Of a DNA stretch of 64,000 nucleotides, positions 43,897-53,027 are shown piece after piece; position 1 is the stretch's first letter, and each line of letters starts with the position of its first letter. The notes under the pieces were generated by a model. That model was not told the DNA's origin. It ran no database searches and was given only the letters and a program-made list of their open reading frames with translations. Location: the NCBI RefSeq assembly GCF_030283205.1, contig NZ_JASNWF010000021.1, forward strand, positions 124,001-188,000. The letters run 5' to 3'. The position numbers and the translations under genes were made by a program. The DNA is from Actinomadura opuntiae. GTDB lineage: Bacteria > Actinomycetota > Actinomycetes > Streptosporangiales > Streptosporangiaceae.

Positions 43897-44687
43897 TTCT
43901 GCACGGCGGCGGGCCGCAGGCCCGCCTGCCTGATCCAGCCGAGGATCATCCGGAACTCCCCGGCGAGGCCCTTGCGGTAGTGCATCAGGATGATGTCGCC
44001 CGGCTTGAAGCCCTTGCCGCCGTCGGCGCGCGCGAACCCGTTGTACCCGACGCCCGGACCGGTGGTGCCGTTGTAGAACTCCGCCGTCCAGGTAAGGATC
44101 GACTTCATGCCGCACTCCTTGGACACCTGCCGCGTCGCCTGGTTGTAGGCGCCGAACGGCGGCCGGAAGATCTGCGGGCGGCGGCCGTACTCGCGCTGGA
44201 TCGCGTCCGCCGAGTCGCAGATCTGCCGCTTCTGCGCCTCGGGGGACAGCGTCGGCATGTTCGGGTGCGTGACGGTGTGGTCCTCGATCTGCGAGCCCGC
44301 GTTGCGCATCGCGAGGAAGTACTGGCCCTGGCCCTTCAGATACGTCGTCGTCAGGAACGTCAGGATCGGCACCTTCTCCTTGCGGACGATGTCCACGAAC
44401 TCCGAGTCGTAGGTGTAGCCGTCGTCGATCGTGAGGAAGACGACGCGCTCGGTGGTGTCGATGTGGTCGATGACCGGGGGCAGCCCGTCGGCGGGCGGTT
44501 TCGGCGGCGTCCAGGTGCCGGGCTTCGGCGTCGCCCATCTCTGGTCGGCGAGCACCGAGGAGAGCTGCGTCCGCATGGACGGCCCCGAGCCGCCGCCCGC
44601 CTCGGCCCGGACCGCCGGCCAGCCGCCCGCGGCCGCGCCGACGACTCCGGCGGTCACCATCGCGATCACGGGCGTCTTCCCTCGCAT
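43842..44687 (-). CDS. Secreted polysaccharide deacetylase (NodB family)
   Basis: 281 residues from ATG 44687. A signal peptide-like start (VIAMVTAGVVGAAAGGWPAV). NodB motifs: FLTIDDGYTYDSEF (catalytic Asp), DHTVTHPNM (metal His pair), RPPFGAYN and ILMHYRKG. It removes acetyl groups from peptidoglycan or a surface polysaccharide outside the cell. It interrupts the run between the Mo subunits and CoxG and is probably not part of that pathway. Confidence 0.9.
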   Translation of the reverse strand: MRGKTPVIAMVTAGVVGAAAGGWPAVRAEAGGGSGPSMRTQLSSVLADQRWATPKPGTWTPPKPPADGLPPVIDHIDTTERVVFLTIDDGYTYDSEFVDIVRKEKVPILTFLTTTYLKGQGQYFLAMRNAGSQIEDHTVTHPNMPTLSPEAQKRQICDSADAIQREYGRRPQIFRPPFGAYNQATRQVSKECGMKSILTWTAEFYNGTTGPGVGYNGFARADGGKGFKPGDIILMHYRKGLAGEFRMILGWIRQAGLRPAAVQNYLPRSLGGNAPDTPAGN

Positions 44688-44901
44688 CGGCCGCGTACTC
44701 CATTCAGGTGGGGGGAGGTTCAGTTGTGCGTCGTTCGCTTCGGTTGACGCGCCCGCGCGCCCGGGAGTTCGCGCGCGGCAGGATCAGCCGGACATATCTG
44801 ATCACTTTTCAGGGGTGGTGCCAGGGATGTGCCCAATCGTCGGCGTGTACTCGGCAGATGTTGCCGTTCGGTGCCGCGCCCCCATTCCCTAAGGTCGGTA
44901 C

Positions 44902-45546
44902 ATGCAGGTCAACGGCAGTGCCAGCGTCGCCGCGCCGCTCGCCCGCGTCTGGGACGCGCTCCAGGACCCGGCCGTGCTCGCCCGGACGATCCCCGGGTGC
45001 CGCTCCCTGGAGGAGACCGGCCCCGACACCTACCGCATGACGGTCACCGCCGGCGTCGCCTCCATCCAGGGCACCTACGTCGGCCGCGTCGAGCTCGCCG
45101 ACCCCGACCCGCCGCGCGCGTTCACGCTGCGCGCGCGGGGGCAGGGCGCGCCCGGCACGGTGGACGCGACGGTCCGCGTCCGGCTGTCGGACGGCGGCGG
45201 CTCCACCCGCGTCGACTACGACGCCGACGCGGTCGTCGGCGGGATGATCGGCGGCGTCGGCCAGCGGATGCTCGGCGGCGTCGCCAAGCGGACCGCGGGC
45301 GAGTTCTTCGCCGCCGTCGAACGCGACCTCACCGCGCCGTCGCCCGCACCCGCGGAACCTTCGTCGGACGCCGTGCCGCCCGCCCCGGCCTCGGGGACCG
45401 GCCGGGTCTTCGCCGGACGCGCCGCCGGACCGCCTTCCGGCGGCGTGTCGCCCGCGTGGCCGATGACCGCCGCGTTCGCGTCCGGCGGCGCCATCGCGCT
45501 CGCCGGCGTCGCCGTTGGCTACCTGCTGGGCCGCCGCCGTCGCTGA
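44902..45546 (+). CDS. CoxG-like SRPBCC protein with C-terminal membrane anchor
   Basis: 214 residues. SRPBCC/CoxG fold about 1-145: SASVAAPLARVWDALQDPAVLARTIPGC, GTYVGRVELAD, VDYDADAVVGGMIGGVGQRML. A Pro/Ala linker follows, then one hydrophobic helix (AAFASGGAIALAGVAVGYLLG) and RRRR, a tail anchor facing the cytosol. CoxG proteins recruit CO dehydrogenase-type enzymes to the membrane or quinone pool; its proximity to the Mo-hydroxylase fits. Confidence 0.9.
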   Translation: MQVNGSASVAAPLARVWDALQDPAVLARTIPGCRSLEETGPDTYRMTVTAGVASIQGTYVGRVELADPDPPRAFTLRARGQGAPGTVDATVRVRLSDGGGSTRVDYDADAVVGGMIGGVGQRMLGGVAKRTAGEFFAAVERDLTAPSPAPAEPSSDAVPPAPASGTGRVFAGRAAGPPSGGVSPAWPMTAAFASGGAIALAGVAVGYLLGRRRR

Positions 45547-46214
45547 GCCGCGGTCCGGCGGCGGAGCGCGGGCCAGGCGGCCAGCAGTCCCGCCAGGACC
45601 ACGAACAGCACCGCGATGGCCGAGGTGTAGGAGGTGAACGGCCCGAAGCCGTACTCCGCCGTGTCCAGGTAGGGGTACGGATACCAGGACGTCGCCACGC
45701 CGTGCGCCAGCGTGTAGCCGAGGTAGGCCAGCGGGAACGCCAGCCAGCCGAGCGCCGTGCGCCGCGCCGGCAGGTCGTGCGCGGTCGCGAACAGCAGCCA
45801 GTCCAGCGGCACCGCGACCGGCATGACGCGGTGTTGCGCCCACCCCGTCCAGGTGCCCGCGTCCCCGCCCATCACCAGCGCGTACACCAGCCCGGTGATC
45901 GCCAGGTAGAGCGCCGCGGCGCCGCGCAGCCAGTCCACCCGGGCGCGCCCGTGCAGGCCGGGCACCGCGCCGGCGAGCAGCGCCGCCGCGCCGATGAGGT
46001 TGCTCAGCGTCGTGAAGTAGCTGAGGAAGTCGATGGTGTCCAGTGAGGGCCTGCGCTGCAGGAACCCGGCGGCCACGGCGGCGGCCGCGAACATCCCGAG
46101 CCCGACGCGCCAGACGACCTTCGCGGCCCCCGGTCGGCTCGTGGTCGCCGGTCGGCTCGTGGCCCTCGGCCGGGCCGGACGTTCTGCGCCTCGCGGCCGC
46201 TCCGGGCAGAGCAC
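45519..46214 (-). CDS. Pr6Pr-family membrane protein
   Basis: 231 residues from ATG 46214. About six hydrophobic segments with FFTTLSNLIG-like FLSYFTTLSNLIGAAALLAG, HRVMPVAVPLDWLLF and YPYLDTAEYGFGP, which I recognise as the Pr6Pr (TMEM/AIG1-like) family of unknown role. Three bases after the ABC permease stop, so it is likely the last gene of that operon; its 3' end overlaps coxG by 28 bp on the other strand. Confidence 0.8.
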   Translation of the reverse strand: MLCPERPRGAERPARPRATSRPATTSRPGAAKVVWRVGLGMFAAAAVAAGFLQRRPSLDTIDFLSYFTTLSNLIGAAALLAGAVPGLHGRARVDWLRGAAALYLAITGLVYALVMGGDAGTWTGWAQHRVMPVAVPLDWLLFATAHDLPARRTALGWLAFPLAYLGYTLAHGVATSWYPYPYLDTAEYGFGPFTSYTSAIAVLFVVLAGLLAAWPALRRRTAAQRRRRPSR

Positions 46215-46217
46215 GGC

Positions 46218-47045
46218 TCAGGCGTCGCGGCGCTCGAACAGGACGAGTGCGGCGGCCAGCACGACGGCCGTGTAGATGGCGAACACGCCGAGCCCCGTCC
46301 ACGGCGCGAGCGACCCGGACTTGTGCACCGGGTCGAGGATCGCGCCGCCGGCGTTGGACGGCAGGAATTTGTTCACGGCGTCGCCCCACGAACTCGGCAG
46401 GAACCCGCCCGCGATGCCGAGGACGAACAGAACGACGAACAGCACCACGATGGAGCCCGCGGTGTGCCGCAGCAGCGTCCCGATGGCCAGTGCCAGCACC
46501 GCGACCAGCGCCAGGTAGAGGCCGCCGCCGGCGACGGCGCGCAGCATCCCCGGGTCGCCGATCGAACCGTCCAGGTGCTTGGACGCGAGGATGCCCTGCG
46601 CCGCGTAGAAGGACGCGAACGTCACCACGATCCCGACCACCAGCACGACGGCGCCGAGCACCGCCGTCTTCGCGGCCAGGTAGTGGGCGCGGCGCGGCAC
46701 CGCCGTCAGGGCCGTCTTGATCATTCCGGTGCCGTGCTCGGCGGTGATGACCAGCACGCCCAGCGCCCCGAACACCACCATGCCGAAGTAGTACGCCACC
46801 TGCGTCGGCAGCATCGGGGTGAACGTCGCCCGGTCCCGGTCGCTCATCTGGTCGTAGGACGCGGTGAACGCCAGCGCCCACAGCGCGGAGAGCCCGATCA
46901 GGACGACCGCGCCCGCCAGCAGCGTCCAGAACGTCGACCGGACGGTGGCGATCTTCGTCCACTCCGAGGACAGCACGTGCCCGAACCGCACCCGCCCGGT
47001 GTCCCGGCGCGGCCCGGCCTGCGGGGCCGCCGCGGGGGCGCTCAC
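46218..47045 (-). CDS. ABC-2 type transporter permease
   Basis: 275 residues from GTG 47045. Six hydrophobic segments after a polar start, with SSEWTKIATVRSTFWTLL, ITAEHGTGMIKTALTAVPRR (ABC-2 coupling motif region) and a final helix ending FERRDA. The GTG overlaps the stop of the ATPase gene. Export substrate unknown. Confidence 0.9.
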   Translation of the reverse strand: MSAPAAAPQAGPRRDTGRVRFGHVLSSEWTKIATVRSTFWTLLAGAVVLIGLSALWALAFTASYDQMSDRDRATFTPMLPTQVAYYFGMVVFGALGVLVITAEHGTGMIKTALTAVPRRAHYLAAKTAVLGAVVLVVGIVVTFASFYAAQGILASKHLDGSIGDPGMLRAVAGGGLYLALVAVLALAIGTLLRHTAGSIVVLFVVLFVLGIAGGFLPSSWGDAVNKFLPSNAGGAILDPVHKSGSLAPWTGLGVFAIYTAVVLAAALVLFERRDA

Positions 47046-48001
47046 GCCCCGGCCTCCGGTGCGCCGGGTTCGCTTGTCCCCGGCACGGCCGCGCCCGGGA
47101 CGCCGGCATGGTACTCGACCGCCTCGCCGGTCAGCCGCATGAACGCCTCCTCCAGGGACGGCTGGACGGTCGCCAGCTCGTGCAGCCGCAGCCCGTGGTC
47201 GGCGGCGACGTCGCCGATTTCGGCGGCCGAGGCTCCGTGCACGCGCAGCGCGCCGTCCGGTGCGGGCTCCAGCTCCCTGCCGGGCCCGGCCAGCAGCCGC
47301 GCCAGCTCCGGCAGCTGCGGCGAGCGCACCAGCACGTGGCTGGTCGCGTTGGCGCCGATGAACTCGGCCATCCCGGTGTCGGCGAGGATGCGGCCCCGCC
47401 CGATGACCACGAGGTGCTCGGCGGTCAGCGCCATCTCCGACATCAGGTGGCTGGAGACGAACACGGTGCGGCCCTCGCGCGCGAGCCGCCGCATCAGCGT
47501 GCGGATCCACCGGATGCCCTCCGGGTCCAGCCCGTTCACCGGCTCGTCGAACATCAGCACGCCGGGGTCGCCGAGCAGCGCGGCGGCGATGCCGAGCCGC
47601 TGCCCCATGCCGAGCGAGAAGCCGCTGGACCGCTTCCTCGCCACGCTCCCCAGCCCGACGAGGTCCAGCACCTCGTCCACGCGCCGGCGCGGGATCGCGT
47701 TGCTCTTGGCCAGGCACAGCAGGTGGTTGTAGGCGGTGCGGCCGCCGTGCACGTTGCGGGCGTCCAGCAGCGCGCCGACCTCGCGCAGCGGCGCGCCGAG
47801 CGTGCGGTAGCGGCGGCCGTTGACGGTGACCTCGCCGGCGGTCGGGCGGTCCAGGCCGAGGATCATGCGCATCGTGGTCGTCTTGCCGGCCCCGTTCGGG
47901 CCGAGGAACCCGGTCACCCGTCCCGGCCGGACGCCGAAGGTCGCGTGGTCGACGGCGGTGGTGCCGCCGTACCGCTTCGTCAGGCCCCGCGCCTCGATCA
48001 T
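47042..48001 (-). CDS. ABC transporter ATP-binding protein
   Basis: 319 residues from ATG 48001. Walker A GPNGAGKTTTMRMILGL, signature FSLGMGQRLGIAAALL, Walker B VLMFDEPVNGLDPEG, H-loop VSSHLMSEM. The C-terminal roughly 90 residues form a DUF4162-like extension. It couples to the adjacent ABC-2 permease in an exporter of the antibiotic/daunorubicin-type group. Confidence 0.94.
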   Translation of the reverse strand: MIEARGLTKRYGGTTAVDHATFGVRPGRVTGFLGPNGAGKTTTMRMILGLDRPTAGEVTVNGRRYRTLGAPLREVGALLDARNVHGGRTAYNHLLCLAKSNAIPRRRVDEVLDLVGLGSVARKRSSGFSLGMGQRLGIAAALLGDPGVLMFDEPVNGLDPEGIRWIRTLMRRLAREGRTVFVSSHLMSEMALTAEHLVVIGRGRILADTGMAEFIGANATSHVLVRSPQLPELARLLAGPGRELEPAPDGALRVHGASAAEIGDVAADHGLRLHELATVQPSLEEAFMRLTGEAVEYHAGVPGAAVPGTSEPGAPEAGA

Positions 48002-48128
48002 GAACCTCTGATACCGGGCGGCCCGCGCGCGGAAACGGCGGCGGCGGGCAACCGGCCGGATTTTCACCGCCCGATTGCCCGCCGTTGGGCCGTGCCGCCG
48101 GCCCCGCTCCGGTGCCGGTCCGGCGCGG

Positions 48129-48503
48129 TCAGCTCACCGCGACCAGGTCGACGACGAAGATCAGCGTCTCGCCGGGCTTGATCGCCGGGCTCGGGCTGCG
48201 GTCGCCGTAGGCCAGGTGCGGCGGGATGACGAGCTTGCGGCGGCCGCCGACCTTCATCCCGGCGATCCCCATGTCCCAGCCCTTGATGACGCGGCCGCTG
48301 CCGAGCTGGAAGTCCAGCGTCGAGCCGCGGTTCCAGGAGGCGTCGAACTCCTCGCCGGTGGACCAGGACACGCCGACGTAGTGCATCGACACGGTCGAGC
48401 CCTTGACGGCCTCGGGGCCGTCGCCCTTGGTGATGTCGGTGATGTCGAGGTTCGCGGGCGGCTGGCCCTCGGGGAAGTCGATCTCGGGGCGTTCAAGCGC
48501 CAT
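48129..48503 (-). CDS. FKBP-type peptidyl-prolyl isomerase
   Basis: 124 residues from ATG 48503. FKBP core: GSTVSMHYVGVSWSTGEEFDASWNRG, FQLGSGRVIKGWDMGIAGMKVGGRRKLVIPPHLAYG read in order with standard spacing, and FVVDLVAV at the end. No signal peptide, so cytosolic. Accelerates proline cis-trans isomerisation in folding. It lies 127 bp upstream of the ABC ATPase gene on the same strand, probably as a separate unit. Confidence 0.95.
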   Translation of the reverse strand: MALERPEIDFPEGQPPANLDITDITKGDGPEAVKGSTVSMHYVGVSWSTGEEFDASWNRGSTLDFQLGSGRVIKGWDMGIAGMKVGGRRKLVIPPHLAYGDRSPSPAIKPGETLIFVVDLVAVS

Positions 48504-48646
48504 GGACGGGCTCCAGCGATGTCGTGGGATTCGTAACTCGGATGAGCAGTCCAGCCTAGCGCCGCGCCCCCTGACCAAAGAACGTCCGCTCCGTTGGCAC
48601 ATTGCGACGGTTCCGCGGGCGCGGGCCGTCCGGTAGACCCTTGGGC

Positions 48647-50707
48647 ATGGCGCGGCGGCTGCGGATCGGGATCGACACGGGCGGGACGTTCACCGACGTC
48701 GTCGCACTGGACGTCGGAGAGGACGGTGACGGCGGCGGCGCGGAGCTGCTCACCACCAAGACCCCCTCGACGCCCGCCGACCCTGCCGAGGGCTTCGCCG
48801 CCGGCCTCGCCAAGGCGCTCGGCCTGCTCGGCGCGTCGCCCGCGGACGTGGCGGCGCTGGCGCACGGCACGACGGTCGCGACGAACCGGCTGCTCGAGGA
48901 CCGGACCGGTGACCTCGGGTTCGTCACCACCGAGGGCTTCGAGGCGATGCTGGAGATCGCGCGGCAGAGCGTCCCCGACGGGTACGGCAACAGCTACTTC
49001 TGGGTGAAGCCGCCCCGGATCGTCCCGGCGCACCGGGTGCGGGCGGTCGGCGGCCGGCTCGACCACACCGGCGCCGAGCTGCGCCCGTTCGACGAGGAGT
49101 CGGCGGTCGCGGCGGCGCGCGCGCTCCGCGACGCCGGCGTCCGCGCGATCGGCGTGTGCTTCCTGCACTCCTACGCCAACCCGGCGCACGAGCTCGCGAT
49201 GCGGGAGGTGCTGCGCCGCGAGCACCCGGACGCGGTCGTCTCCCTGTCGTGCGAGGTGCTGCGCGAGTACCGCGAGTACGAGCGGGCGGTGACGACGCTG
49301 GTCGACGCCGCCGTCAAGCCCGCGATGAACGGCTACCTCGCGCGGATCGCCGGTCGCGCCGACGCGCCCCTGCTGGTGATGAAGAGCAACGGCGGCGTGC
49401 TGTCGGCCGAGGAGGTCGCCCGGCAGCCGATCACGACGGTGCTGTCCGGCCCGGCGGCGGGCGCGCTCGGCGCGGCGTTCGTCGCCGCCCGCGGCGGCCG
49501 GTGGTCGGTCGTGACGCTGGACGGCGGCGGCACGTCCACCGACGTCGCCGTGGTGCTGGACGGCGAGCCGACCCTCACCACCGAGGGCGCGATCGGCCGC
49601 CACCCCGTCCGGATCCCGATGATCGACATCGTGACGGTCGGCGCGGGCGGCGGGTCGGTCGCGTGGCGGTCGCCGGACGGCGCGCTGAAGGTCGGCCCGC
49701 GCAGCGCCGGCGCCGACCCCGGCCCGCTCTGCTACGGCCGCGGCGGCACCGAGGTGACGGTGACCGACGCGCACGCCGTCCTCGGCCGCATCCCGCCGCA
49801 CCTGCTCGGCGGCGAGGTGCCGCTCGACGTGCCCGCCGCGCGCGCGGGCCTGTCCGCGCTCGCCGCCGACCTCGGGCTGACCGTCGAGCGGGCCGCCGCC
49901 GGGATCCTGGAGATCTCCGCGTGGAACCAGGCCAACGCGATCCGGCGGATCACCGTGCAGCGGGGCCTGGACGTGCGCGACTACCCGCTCGTCGCGTTCG
50001 GCGGGTCCGGGCCGCTGCTGGCGTGCCGGCTGCTGGACGTCCTCGGCCTGCCCGCCGCCGTCGTCCCGGAGAACCCCGGCAACCTGTCGGCTTTCGGGCT
50101 GCTCACGGTGGACGTCAAGAACGAGCACGTGCGGACGCGGGTCGTCCGCGACACCGAGCTGGACGTCCCCGCCCTCGCCGAGGTGTTCGCCGACCTGGAG
50201 GACGAGGCGGGCGCGGCGCTCGCCCGCGAGGGCTTCCCGCAGGACCGCCGCCGCCTGGCCCGCTCCGCCGACCTGCGCTATTACGGGCAGGCGTTCGAGG
50301 TCCGCGTCGCCGCCCCGGCGGGGGCGCCGGACGAGGCGTTCCGCGCGGAGGTCGTCCGCCGGTTCCACGACGCGCACGAAGCCCGGTACGGCTACTGCCA
50401 CCGCGACGACCCGCGCCATCCCGTCGAATGGGTCAACCTGCGCGTGTCCGGCATCGGGCCGATCCCGCGCCCGCGCCCGCCGGAACGCCCGCCGGGCGAC
50501 GGCGACCCGTCGCGCGCCCGCACCGGCACGCGCCCGGTCCGCTTCGACGACTGGACGGAGACGGCGGTGTACCGGCGCGAGAAGCTCGCCCCCGGCGACG
50601 TCGTCGCTGGTCCCGCGGTGATCGAGGAGTTCGGCTCAACGCTTCCGCTGCACCCCGGCTTCACCGCGCGCCTCGACGCCCACGGCGACCTGGTGGTGAC
50701 CCGGTGA
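48647..50707 (+). CDS. hyuA: Hydantoinase/oxoprolinase subunit A
   Basis: 686 residues from ATG 48647. ATPase core: IGIDTGGTFTDVVALD, AHGTTVATNRLLEDRTG, GVCFLHSYANPAHE, GPAAGALGAAFVA and TLDGGGTSTDVAVV. These enzymes open hydantoin or 5-oxoproline rings with ATP, or act as carboxylases of the acetone-carboxylase group. Its TGA overlaps the hyuB GTG (GTGA). Exact substrate unknown. Confidence 0.92.
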   Translation: MARRLRIGIDTGGTFTDVVALDVGEDGDGGGAELLTTKTPSTPADPAEGFAAGLAKALGLLGASPADVAALAHGTTVATNRLLEDRTGDLGFVTTEGFEAMLEIARQSVPDGYGNSYFWVKPPRIVPAHRVRAVGGRLDHTGAELRPFDEESAVAAARALRDAGVRAIGVCFLHSYANPAHELAMREVLRREHPDAVVSLSCEVLREYREYERAVTTLVDAAVKPAMNGYLARIAGRADAPLLVMKSNGGVLSAEEVARQPITTVLSGPAAGALGAAFVAARGGRWSVVTLDGGGTSTDVAVVLDGEPTLTTEGAIGRHPVRIPMIDIVTVGAGGGSVAWRSPDGALKVGPRSAGADPGPLCYGRGGTEVTVTDAHAVLGRIPPHLLGGEVPLDVPAARAGLSALAADLGLTVERAAAGILEISAWNQANAIRRITVQRGLDVRDYPLVAFGGSGPLLACRLLDVLGLPAAVVPENPGNLSAFGLLTVDVKNEHVRTRVVRDTELDVPALAEVFADLEDEAGAALAREGFPQDRRRLARSADLRYYGQAFEVRVAAPAGAPDEAFRAEVVRRFHDAHEARYGYCHRDDPRHPVEWVNLRVSGIGPIPRPRPPERPPGDGDPSRARTGTRPVRFDDWTETAVYRREKLAPGDVVAGPAVIEEFGSTLPLHPGFTARLDAHGDLVVTR

Positions 50708-52515
50708 CCGACCCGATCCTGCTGGAGATCGTCGAAGGCACGCTCGCGTCCGTCGAGCGCGAGGTGGAGACGGCCATCGCGCGGACGGCCCGCTCCCCGA
50801 TGATCCGCGACGCGCACGACTTCCGCGCGGGCATCCACGACCGGCGGCTCCGCAAGCTGACCGGGCGCTCCTACTCCGCGCTCGTCCAGCCGATCGTCCG
50901 CGACTTCCCCCTGGACGGGATGCGGCCGGGCGACGTGTTCTTCCACAACGACGTGTACCTGTCGGAAGGCGGCATCGGACACCTCCCGGACCTGTGCGTC
51001 ACCGTCCCGGTGTTCCACGACGGAGAGGTGGTCGCGTTCGTCCAGGCGTTCGGGCACCACGACGACATCGGCGGCACCGTCCCCGGCTCGATGCCGAGCC
51101 ACGCCCGCAGCGCCTACGAAGAGGGCTTGATGGTGCCGCCCATCAAGCTGTGGGACCGGGGCGTCCCCAACGCGGCCGCGCTCGCCATCATGACCCGCAA
51201 CTCGCGGATGCCCGACTCCCTCGCCGGCGACCTCGACGCCGAATGCTCCGCCTGCCTCATGGGCGCCCGCCGCCTCGGCGACCTGTTCGCCCGCTACGGC
51301 CGCGCCGACGTCGAGGCGTGCTTCGACGCGATCATCTCCCGCACCACCGAGACGTTCCGGCGCGAACTCCTCGCCAAGATCCCGGACGGCACGTTCGTCT
51401 GGGAGGACTACGCCGAACACGACGGCGTCGACCCGCCCCGGCTGCACGCGCAGCGCATCACGCTCACCGTCGACAAGTCCTCCGACGTCCCGCTCATCAT
51501 CGACTTCACCGGGACGTCCCCGCAGGCCAAGGGCCCCATCAACCACGCGGGCGACTACGCGGACGGCGTCTTCCTCAAAAAGTGGCTGGCGCCCGTCCTG
51601 CGCAACCTCGCCGACACCCCCGAGCGCGCCGCCGAACTCGACGTGAACGAAGGCGTCGTCCCGCTGATCGAGATGCGGTTCCCCGAGAAGGGCACCCTGC
51701 TCACGCCGGTGTTCCCGGCGCCGACCAACGCCCGCACGTTCGTCATCCTGCGGCTCCTCGGCGTCCTCGCGGGCGTCCTGGCCAAGGCCACCGGCGGCCG
51801 CATGCCGGCGGACCAGGAGACGATCCGCTACACCGGCGTCTACGGCGAGGACGACCGCGGCCCCTACCTGATGCGCGAGGTCCTCGGCGGCGGATCGGGC
51901 GGCCGTCCGTACGCCGACGGCGAGGACACCATCCACATCGTCCCCGACTCCCGCAACATCCCCGCCGAGTTCGCCGAGGCCCGCTGGCCGTTCGTCGTCG
52001 AACGCCTCGGCCTTGCCGTCGACTCCGGCGGCCCCGGCGAGTTCCGCGGCGGCCTCGGCTACGACAAGCACATCCGCATGCTGCGGGACGCCCACTACAT
52101 GTCGATCGCCGACCGCTCGATCCTGTCGTGCTGGGGCGTCAACGGAGGCCGCGCCGGACGCCCGTTCCGCGTCGACATCGACGGCGTGGAGATGGACGGC
52201 CTCGTCGACGACCACCCCGTCCGCGCCGGCCAGGTCATCCGCATCCGCACCACCGGAGGCGGCGGCTGGGGCGACCCCCTGGACCGCGCCCCGTCCCGCG
52301 TCGCCGCCGACGTCCGCGACGGCAAGGTCTCTCCCAGCGGCGCCCGCGACGACTACGGCGTCGTCCTCCACGACGGCGTGGTCGACGAACCGGCGACCGA
52401 GGCGCTGCGCACCCGCCTGCGCACCGACCGCGGCCCGGCCCCGTTCTTCGACCGCGGCCCCGGCTACCCGACCCTCTCCGGCGGCGCGACCTCCGCCGAG
52501 GTGGACACCCTCTGA
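50704..52515 (+). CDS. hyuB: Hydantoinase subunit B
   Basis: 603 residues from GTG 50704. HyuB family: DPILLEIVEGTLASVEREVE, GDVFFHNDVYLSEGGIGHLPDL, FGHHDDIGGTVPGSMP, DFTGTSPQAKGPINHA and a C-terminal GGGGWGDPL. Works with HyuA as a heteromer. Together they offer ring opening of hydantoin-like intermediates, which fits the Mo-hydroxylase/carbamoyltransferase neighbourhood, although no imidase or carbamoylase is next to them. Confidence 0.92.
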   Translation: MTDPILLEIVEGTLASVEREVETAIARTARSPMIRDAHDFRAGIHDRRLRKLTGRSYSALVQPIVRDFPLDGMRPGDVFFHNDVYLSEGGIGHLPDLCVTVPVFHDGEVVAFVQAFGHHDDIGGTVPGSMPSHARSAYEEGLMVPPIKLWDRGVPNAAALAIMTRNSRMPDSLAGDLDAECSACLMGARRLGDLFARYGRADVEACFDAIISRTTETFRRELLAKIPDGTFVWEDYAEHDGVDPPRLHAQRITLTVDKSSDVPLIIDFTGTSPQAKGPINHAGDYADGVFLKKWLAPVLRNLADTPERAAELDVNEGVVPLIEMRFPEKGTLLTPVFPAPTNARTFVILRLLGVLAGVLAKATGGRMPADQETIRYTGVYGEDDRGPYLMREVLGGGSGGRPYADGEDTIHIVPDSRNIPAEFAEARWPFVVERLGLAVDSGGPGEFRGGLGYDKHIRMLRDAHYMSIADRSILSCWGVNGGRAGRPFRVDIDGVEMDGLVDDHPVRAGQVIRIRTTGGGGWGDPLDRAPSRVAADVRDGKVSPSGARDDYGVVLHDGVVDEPATEALRTRLRTDRGPAPFFDRGPGYPTLSGGATSAEVDTL

Positions 52516-52949
52516 GGGGACCGCTGGCGTTTCACGCCGATCCCATGCCGGTGCGCAGCGGGCAAGAATTTTGCGACCGTCGAGGGGCCGACGCCGAGCA
52601 TGTGCTCGGCGCAGGCGTCAGCGTCGTAGCGGTAGTGGCAGGCCGGATGTTGGACGCTGCTGCCACTGCGTTCGACGACCTCGACCTCCGCCTGGCACGA
52701 GCCTTGGACGACGACGTCGGTGCCGGGCCGGTGTGGTCGGTGAGTTCGGTGACCGCGGCGGGCGCCGTGACGACACTGAGCGAATTGAGCCCGCGTCCGA
52801 CCTGCACGCCGGTGTAAACGCGACACAGGAGGTTCGGAGCTACGACGTAACTGAGCATGCCGAGCAAGGCGCGCGGTGAGAAGGAGTGCCCGCTGTAGTT
52901 CTGAAACGATCGGCGCTGACGCGTCCGCCGCGAGCCAGCATCCCAGCGT
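52516..52949. other. Gene-poor stretch between hyuB and the MerR gene
   Basis: About 430 bases with no gene I can support. Open frames exist on both strands (for example 52545-52817 on the plus strand, about 90 codons), but none resembles a family and their composition is mixed. A perfect 9-bp-arm hairpin CGCCGAGCA/TGCTCGGCG with a 2-base loop at 52592-52611 could terminate hyuAB transcription. The region may be a decayed gene. Confidence 0.45.
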
Positions 52950-52956
52950 TTGCCGC

Positions 52957-52987
52957 TTGACCTTCACCTTTGGGGAAGCAGCACAGT
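52957..52987 (+). promoter_or_regulatory. MerR-type promoter upstream of the MerR regulator
   Basis: TTGACC (52957-52962) and CACAGT (52982-52987) are separated by 19 bp, the long spacer typical of MerR-controlled promoters. The spacer carries the dyad CCTTCACC...GGGGAAGC centred between them. It precedes the regulator start at 53028 by 40 bases, so autoregulation is likely. Confidence 0.5.
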
Positions 52988-53027
52988 GGCCATGACCGGG
53001 CGACCGCCCGGAGCGAGGGAGCGATCC

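Noticed and set aside
44782..44803. Inverted repeat GATCAG/CTGATC between the deacetylase and coxG genes
   Set aside because: Only 6-bp arms with a 10-bp gap; too short to call an operator without comparison.
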